A DNA stretch of 36,478 nt from Candidatus Kaiserbacteria bacterium (GTDB lineage Bacteria > Patescibacteriota > Minisyncoccia > Phycocordibacterales > UBA2100), in NCBI GenBank assembly GCA_023267655.1, contig JAHFMV010000012.1, positions 1 to 36,478 of the forward strand, written 5' to 3'. Below the pieces are notes generated by a model. It searched no databases, was not told where the DNA came from, and saw nothing but the letters and a program-made list of their open reading frames with translations. Of this stretch, positions 31,514-36,478 are shown piece by piece (position 1 is the first letter of the stretch; each line of letters opens with the position of its first letter). Both the position numbers and the translations under genes were made by a program.

Positions 31514-33691
31514 CTACTTCCCCCCGTTTTTAACCTGTTCAATAAGCTGGTCAGCTTGCGCCGCAGATGCCGGAGATTCTTTTTTTGCATCCTCAAGTGC
31601 TTGAATAGCATCCGCCTTGTCGCCTGCGGAATAGTACGCGCCAGCGAGGACGAATCGCGCTTCGACGTCACTCGGAGTCTTCTGGAGGTGTGCTTTCCAG
31701 ATCGTGATGATCTTGTCGTAACGACCACGAGCAGCATACGCGGACGCGATGCGCGCATCAGTCGCTTTGTTCGCCGCCATCAATGTCTGGAGCATGGTAT
31801 CCGCATCAGCTTCTTTCCCCGCACGGATCAAGGCTGCCGTGTAATACGCCCTCCCATCGTCGAATTCTGGCGCACTGTCATACGCCTGTTTGAAATAGCC
31901 GAGCGCCTCGTCGGCCTGATTGCGTGCAAGCGCGTTGAGTCCCATTTCAAAGAGAATCGCTTGTTTCCCTGGTGAAAGCTTGTGCGCCATCTGCAATGCT
32001 GTGTTCGCCTGATCGTACGCACCAACATGATCGAACAGGATTCCCAAAAAGAACGGAAAGCGGGCATAGTACGGCGCGTCTTTTTCTTGCACATGCATCG
32101 CCGCAACCGAATCATTGATGAACTGTTTCTTTTGGTCGTCCGTCACACCCTGCGCATCCGCGATCGAGATTGCCGCCTGCGAGAATTGTTCGCGCGCCTC
32201 TTGATTGCCAACACTATTGTACGCAACCGCCGTGTTGAGGTAGGCAAGATTCTTCATGACGCCGCCTTGTTGCGGCGAAATACCCTGTATGATCGCGTGG
32301 TTCTGCGCAATTGCATTCGCATTCACGTACCACGCGCTGCCCCAGACGAGCACGGTGACGGCGGCGGAAATATACGGTAGCGATTGCTGTGAGACATTTC
32401 CGAGTGGGACCGACCGCGCGTCTTTGTAGGCGTGGAATGCGAGGTAGGCGAGCAGTGCAATGAAGACCAAGTAGCTCGTAATGTTGTCGAAGGTAAAGAT
32501 GAGATAAAAGAAATATCCGGCAAGGAGTCCCGTGAGGAGCGCGCGCTCATACGACGGAAATACACCCCGACGCCAAATAGCGGCAAATGAAAACAGGAAG
32601 AGCGATAGATACGCAACAAGGCCAAGGATGCCGCCCGCGATCAACCAATCAAAAATAATATCGTGGACGCGATCAAACCACGGTTCCTGCCCATACATTT
32701 CGGGGTTGTAATATTTGTCAAAGACGGCGGCATAATTTTCCTGACCCCAGCCGAGAAGTGGCCGCTCTTGAAATCCCTGCCACGCCATGCCCCAGTTCAT
32801 GCGGCGTGCGCCGGGGACGCCTTCGTCGGCGATCGATGCGAGGCGATGCAAGGGCTCGATGCGCTGGACCCACGCCTCATTGCGCACCATCCAAAAGGCA
32901 CCCGCAAGCACGATGCACGCCGCGATTACCGATCCCGCGCGCCATGCGACGCGTGAGCGAGGAGCGAGCGCGATCAAGATGCATGCCGAAAGCGCCGCAC
33001 CGCCGAGAAGTCCCAGAATCGCACCGCGTGTCGAGGTAAAGAAGAGGACAAACGTATCCAGCGCAATCAGGGCGCCATAGAGAGACGCATATTGAAACCG
33101 CTTGTTCGGTTCTTCAACCCATGCGCGCGACAGGTACAGCGCCGCGATAAAGACATGGAAAAGCATGTACACGCCGAGGTACGTCGAATTGCCGAACGTT
33201 GCATCGAGGCGGATGCCGCCTTGATTGATCGTGATGAAGCCCATCAATTGAAAGAGGGCATAGATGCCAACAAGACCCGAAACCGAAAGCGACGTGTGCC
33301 ACCATTGTTTCCAGAGCTTCTCTGTATTTAAGAGAGATTGCGCGACGATGAAATACGCGAGCAAGTGGATGAGGGTGATCCATCCGTCCATACGCTCGTA
33401 GTTACTCCAGATACTTTTGTGCGGATAGACGCCGGAAATATCGGCGACAAACATAATTGCAACGAATGCCGCGAAAGCGTACAGGAGCCAGGTGCGCTTC
33501 GGGCGGTACGCAGAATTGACGAGGGCGAGCGCGAGCCACGCTCCCGAGATAATCTCGACGATGATGCGGAACGCGAAATTTTTCCCCGTGATGAACGGGA
33601 AGAAGAGCGATTTCGAAACGTAGAGGACGATAAACGGAAGAATGAAGATACCGGCGAGGCATACGTACCGCAAGGCCTTTTCCAATGTCAT
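31514..33691 (-). CDS. O-antigen ligase/polymerase-like membrane protein with C-terminal TPRs
   Basis: 725 residues from the chosen ATG (MTLEKALRYVCLAG). The open frame extends 77 codons further upstream into the methyltransferase gene, but that part is a Cys/Arg-rich shadow, and TACAAT lies 7 bases before the ATG at 33691. The N-terminal two thirds hold about a dozen membrane spans with a Wzy_C-type region: FTSTRGAILGLLGG, then a large loop with RMNWGMAWQGFQERPLLGWG and WFDRVHDIIFDWLIAGG. The last 230 residues form TPR-like helices (NTALQMAHKLSPGKQAILFE, EALGYFKQAYDSAPEFDD). Such proteins join sugar chains to a carrier or to protein. As CPR cells lack LPS, the acceptor here may be an S-layer or surface protein; that is inference. 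It ends the sugar cluster that runs in from the window edge. Confidence 0.85.
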   Translation of the reverse strand: MTLEKALRYVCLAGIFILPFIVLYVSKSLFFPFITGKNFAFRIIVEIISGAWLALALVNSAYRPKRTWLLYAFAAFVAIMFVADISGVYPHKSIWSNYERMDGWITLIHLLAYFIVAQSLLNTEKLWKQWWHTSLSVSGLVGIYALFQLMGFITINQGGIRLDATFGNSTYLGVYMLFHVFIAALYLSRAWVEEPNKRFQYASLYGALIALDTFVLFFTSTRGAILGLLGGAALSACILIALAPRSRVAWRAGSVIAACIVLAGAFWMVRNEAWVQRIEPLHRLASIADEGVPGARRMNWGMAWQGFQERPLLGWGQENYAAVFDKYYNPEMYGQEPWFDRVHDIIFDWLIAGGILGLVAYLSLFLFSFAAIWRRGVFPSYERALLTGLLAGYFFYLIFTFDNITSYLVFIALLAYLAFHAYKDARSVPLGNVSQQSLPYISAAVTVLVWGSAWYVNANAIAQNHAIIQGISPQQGGVMKNLAYLNTAVAYNSVGNQEAREQFSQAAISIADAQGVTDDQKKQFINDSVAAMHVQEKDAPYYARFPFFLGILFDHVGAYDQANTALQMAHKLSPGKQAILFEMGLNALARNQADEALGYFKQAYDSAPEFDDGRAYYTAALIRAGKEADADTMLQTLMAANKATDARIASAYAARGRYDKIITIWKAHLQKTPSDVEARFVLAGAYYSAGDKADAIQALEDAKKESPASAAQADQLIEQVKNGGK

Positions 33692-33698
33692 GGCGAGG

Positions 33699-33704
33699 AT
33701 TGTA
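33699..33704 (-). promoter_or_regulatory. -10 box (TACAAT) of the ligase-like gene
   Basis: TACAAT on the minus strand in the 22-bp gap after the methyltransferase stop, 7 bases before the ATG at 33691. It would give the ligase-like gene its own leaderless transcript within the cluster. Confidence 0.45.
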
Positions 33705-33713
33705 CCACGGGCT

Positions 33714-34943
33714 TTACACAATACGCACCTGCGGCACGGGAATGATGAATTGCGTGCCCTTTTCGCGCAGTTCCTTTTCTTTCTCGAGGATTTGCGGCGC
33801 ATAATTCCATGCGAGGAGCAGTGCATAGTCCGGCACATCCGCACGGATTCTTTCGACGGGAACAATGGGAATATGCATCCCCGGAGAGTAGCGTCCATGC
33901 TTGAGGGGCGTCGCATCACCAATGTACTCGATGCTCTCCGTGCCGATTCCGCAGTAATTCAACAGTGTGTTCCCTTTTGCGGGTGCGCCGTATCCGACGA
34001 TGCGCGCGCCCTGTGCTTTCAGTCTGCGAATGGTCTCGATAATCTCCTCTTTATTGCGCGCAACACGCTCGCTAAAAAGCTGGAATGTTGCGAGCGAGTC
34101 CAGCCCCAACTCTTTTTCACTCGCTAAGATTGTCCCGACGGATGCTTTGATGTCGCCGCCCTTTCTGACATACACGCGGAGCGACTGTCCATGCGTCGAG
34201 ATATATTCAACATCAACGATATGGAGATTGAATCGTTTGAAGAGCGTGATGAGCGCGGTGAGCGAGTAGTAGCAGAGGTGCTCGTGGTAGATTTGGTCAA
34301 AGCCGCCTTCGCCGATAAGATTCCCCACCCAGTGCGCTTCCATGACGAAGACGCCATCGTCGCGGAGGAGAAGCTCAATCCCTGTGCAGACATCCTGTAG
34401 ATTTTCGAGATGCGCAAAAACGTTAGCCGCGAGAATGATCCGCGCTTTTCCGTACTTTTCTCGCAGCGTCTCGGCGACCTGCGCATTAAAAAAGACTTCT
34501 TCGGTTTGTACGCCGCTTTTTCTGCTCATCTCTGCAAGGCCGTGCGCCGGCTCAATACCGACAACGGTGCAATCGTCTTTGAGAGCCGCCGGAAACGTTC
34601 CATCATTCGATCCTATTTCCATGACAACATCACTCTTCACGAGGGAGAAGTCCTTTTTCAGTTTTTCCGCAAGATCGACGAAATGTTGTACTAAGGGCGG
34701 ACTTCCCGATGTCATGTACACGTAGTCTTTAAAGAGAATTGCCGGATCGACGACATCCTGTGTCTGCACCAGCGCGCAGTCCGTGCAAAATGAGACGGTG
34801 AGAGGAAAACGCTCTTCGGGTTTCTGTAATTCTTCACTCGTTAAAAATGCGTTTGCCGGCGGCATCGCGCCGAGATCAAGAAATTGCACGAGCGCATCGC
34901 TTTCGCACACGAGGCAGTTCTTTCGACGAGCGTATGGTGCCAT
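33714..34943 (-). CDS. Sugar C-methyltransferase (SAM-dependent, zinc-binding N-terminus)
   Basis: 409 residues. The layout fits NDP-hexose C-methyltransferases: an N-terminal zinc site (CLVC near residue 10 and CTDC about 45 residues later, with FLDLGAMPPANAFL between), a Rossmann SAM-binding domain (VMEIGSNDGTF), the conserved GGFDQIYHEHLCYYSL stretch, and a C-terminal Methyltransf_14-type domain (IVGYGAPAKGNTLLNYCGI). It probably methylates a dTDP- or other nucleotide-activated keto-sugar. The frame is open 25 codons further upstream, but the family start fits MAPYARRKNCLVC, whose ATG lies 2 bases after the upstream stop codon, so the two genes are likely translated together. Confidence 0.9.
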   Translation of the reverse strand: MAPYARRKNCLVCESDALVQFLDLGAMPPANAFLTSEELQKPEERFPLTVSFCTDCALVQTQDVVDPAILFKDYVYMTSGSPPLVQHFVDLAEKLKKDFSLVKSDVVMEIGSNDGTFPAALKDDCTVVGIEPAHGLAEMSRKSGVQTEEVFFNAQVAETLREKYGKARIILAANVFAHLENLQDVCTGIELLLRDDGVFVMEAHWVGNLIGEGGFDQIYHEHLCYYSLTALITLFKRFNLHIVDVEYISTHGQSLRVYVRKGGDIKASVGTILASEKELGLDSLATFQLFSERVARNKEEIIETIRRLKAQGARIVGYGAPAKGNTLLNYCGIGTESIEYIGDATPLKHGRYSPGMHIPIVPVERIRADVPDYALLLAWNYAPQILEKEKELREKGTQFIIPVPQVRIV

Positions 34944-34945
34944 AG

Positions 34946-35791
34946 TCAAACATTTGTACCATGCGAGTGCGACAACTTCCACTCCCCCTCGAGATATTCG
35001 GCAAGTGCTTCTCGCCACGGACGCATCCCACTCGAGGAGATCATCGATTCATTCTTCAAACGCTCGGCCGCAAGTTCGAAATAATCGCCCTGCACAGGAA
35101 AAACGTTCGCCCGAGATTTGCTCTTCTCAACAACGTACTTTGCGACATCGAAGCGCGTCGCCACGCCGTCGTTCACAAGATGAAAAATGCCGTGCTTTCC
35201 GCTTTGCATAAGCGCGACGAGTCCTGCAACAAAATCCTTCGCGTAAGTCGGCGAGCCGCGCACGTCATCAAGTCCGGGAATTTCCGCGTCTGACAATTTC
35301 TTCATAATCGCGCCGATAAATTTACGATCATGCTCCGGTCCGCCGCCAAAAATCCAGCAGGTACGTACGATAAGGAAATTGGTGAGCATGCTCTGTACAA
35401 TGAGTTCTCCCATGTATTTTGAATGTGCGTATGCATTCTGTGGATTCGGTATATCCGTCTCGATGTACGAAGCATCTTTCGCGCCATCAAATATGCCGGA
35501 GGTGGACACATAGATGAACGTTGCACCGACAGCGCGTGCGGCGAGAGCGACGTTGTAGGTGCCGACGGCATTCATCATTACGGCATACTGCGGATCCTTC
35601 TCGCAGCGATCCATGTCGGTCGCGGCGGCGAGATGAATGATCGCCTGCGGTTGTATTTCATTCACGCGACGCGCGAGCGCCTCGCGATCAAGAATATCAA
35701 GATCGTTGCGATCAGTGCGCACGCCAAAATCGATGTATCGTCCGATCATGCCATCGGCGCCGGTCACGAGAACTCTCGAAAGGTCGATCAT
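34946..35791 (-). CDS. dTDP-4-dehydrorhamnose reductase-like SDR
   Basis: 281 residues, an extended short-chain dehydrogenase of the RmlD type. It has the NAD(P)-binding VLVTGADGMIG near the N-terminus, IIHLAAATDMDRCEKDP, a YVSTSGIFDG strand and the catalytic YAHSKYMGE (YxxxK). It would reduce a nucleotide-linked 4-keto sugar. Its ATG overlaps the stop codon of the upstream nucleotidyltransferase gene by ATGA, so they are coupled. RmlD itself is the closest recognised function, but a C-methyltransferase rather than RmlB/RmlC follows, so the sugar made may be a branched deoxyhexose instead of rhamnose. Confidence 0.85.
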   Translation of the reverse strand: MIDLSRVLVTGADGMIGRYIDFGVRTDRNDLDILDREALARRVNEIQPQAIIHLAAATDMDRCEKDPQYAVMMNAVGTYNVALAARAVGATFIYVSTSGIFDGAKDASYIETDIPNPQNAYAHSKYMGELIVQSMLTNFLIVRTCWIFGGGPEHDRKFIGAIMKKLSDAEIPGLDDVRGSPTYAKDFVAGLVALMQSGKHGIFHLVNDGVATRFDVAKYVVEKSKSRANVFPVQGDYFELAAERLKNESMISSSGMRPWREALAEYLEGEWKLSHSHGTNV

Positions 35792-36478
35792 GCAGCTTTG
35801 CGCGCGATCTCGTTGCTCACGCGCAAGAGCGAGTCGAATGTTCCTGCGTCATACCACGACCCGGTGACGATCGAAAACGAGAGCTTCCCTTTTTTGAGGT
35901 ACGCGTTGTTCACATCGGTAATTTCCAATTCACCGCGTTTGGAAGGCTTCAGGTTTTTGATGTACGAAAACACCTCGTTGTCGAAAATATAAAACCCGAC
36001 TTGTGCGAAATTCGATTTCGGCTGCTGTGGCTTTTCTTCGATCATCGTGATTTTCTTTCCGCTTTTGTCGAAAACTGGTACCCCAAAGCGCCTCGGATCT
36101 TCAACGTCTTTGAAAAAAACCTGCACGCCTTTTTTGAACGCCCTCACCTCTTTTTTGAAATCTTGGTCAAAAATATTGTCGCCGAGAATGACGGCAACCG
36201 AATCACCTTCCGCAAAATCTTCCGCGTATCGCAGTGCATCCGCGATGCCACCGTTGTTCGTATCCTGAAGCGCATACGAGAGCTTGAGGCCGAATTCCTT
36301 TCCCGAGCCGAGGAAGTTCATAAAGTGGCCTGCGTGCTCGCGGCCGCAAACGATCATGACTTCCGTGAGGCCCGATTTCTTCAACGTATCCATCGCGTAC
36401 AAAATCATCGGCTTGTTGTAGACCGGGAGGAGGTGCTTATTCGTGATACGCGTGAGCGGATACAGCCGTGTGCCGAGT
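35788..36478 (-). CDS. Glucose-1-phosphate thymidylyltransferase-like (5' end beyond window)
   Basis: About 229 residues are visible and the frame is open at the window edge. The first visible residues LGTRLYPLTRITNKHLLPVY continue as NKPM, which is the substrate-binding start of the RmlA family, so only about ten N-terminal residues are missing. Further hallmarks are ILGDNIFDQDF, MIEEKPQQPKSNFAQVGFYI, KRGELEITDVNNAYL and GSWYDAGTFDSLL. It joins dTTP (or another NTP) with a hexose-1-phosphate and opens the nucleotide-sugar pathway used by the genes that follow it. The ATG inside NKPM at 36408 is not the real start. Confidence 0.92.
   Translation of the reverse strand, partial: LGTRLYPLTRITNKHLLPVYNKPMILYAMDTLKKSGLTEVMIVCGREHAGHFMNFLGSGKEFGLKLSYALQDTNNGGIADALRYAEDFAEGDSVAVILGDNIFDQDFKKEVRAFKKGVQVFFKDVEDPRRFGVPVFDKSGKKITMIEEKPQQPKSNFAQVGFYIFDNEVFSYIKNLKPSKRGELEITDVNNAYLKKGKLSFSIVTGSWYDAGTFDSLLRVSNEIARKAA

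Noticed and set aside
33692-33922. 77-codon N-terminal extension of the ligase-like protein
   Set aside because: It overlaps the methyltransferase coding region, is Cys/Arg-rich, and the membrane protein begins naturally at the ATG at 33691 with a -10 box just before it.

Overview
The window looks like a chromosomal segment of a Patescibacteria (Candidate Phyla Radiation) bacterium, most likely of the Parcubacteria/Paceibacteria side (for example a Kaiserbacteria-like lineage). This is inferred from a SecA with a CPR-type insertion and no C-terminal zinc tail, giant Ser/Thr/Gly-rich surface proteins, REP-associated transposases, a free-standing four-helix-bundle (23S intervening-sequence type) gene, and few Shine-Dalgarno sites. 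No rRNA or convincing tRNA was seen, so placement rests on protein style only.

Layout. 1-313: terminator and a palindromic repeat. 314-2421 (-): secreted peptidoglycan-binding/TIM-barrel protein and a putative membrane micropeptide. 2425-7806 (-): a 1366-residue fibre protein and a 311-residue companion, both with cytoplasmic excisionase/MerR-like helix-turn-helix (HTH) domains and one membrane span. 7914-10692 (-): a transposase-like protein without its HUH motif, a four-helix-bundle gene between inverted AT-rich repeats, and gatB. 11069-23506 (+): one 4145-residue surface protein filling a third of the window. 23551-24350: a REP-associated transposase with a 56-bp REPIN on each side. 24528-28161 (+): two tandem secreted Cys-rich paralogues and a membrane-anchored cupredoxin-like protein. 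28247-30865 (-): secA. 30980-31030 (-): a 16-residue basic ORF with its own promoter and terminator. 31514-36478 (-): surface-sugar genes (rmlA-like, rmlD-like, C-methyltransferase, O-antigen-ligase-like with TPRs).

How it fits together. Most genes concern the cell surface: export (SecA), envelope polysaccharide (31514-36478), secreted modules (314-2311, 24528-28161) and very long fibres (2425-6525, 11069-23506). The most unusual theme is that the two fibre proteins are built as HTH, then membrane span, then phage-tail-fibre-like ectodomain ending in a maturation-type domain (S74 in one, a Peptidase_G2-like domain in the other), with a third membrane protein carrying two HTH copies encoded between them. 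I propose this as a candidate membrane-tethered DNA-binding surface-fibre system.

Two further themes recur. Many genes have a TAnnnT -10 box only 6-9 bases before the start codon, implying leaderless mRNAs. Short palindromic or AT-rich repeats sit between genes and also appear, in frame, inside the giant gene and secA.
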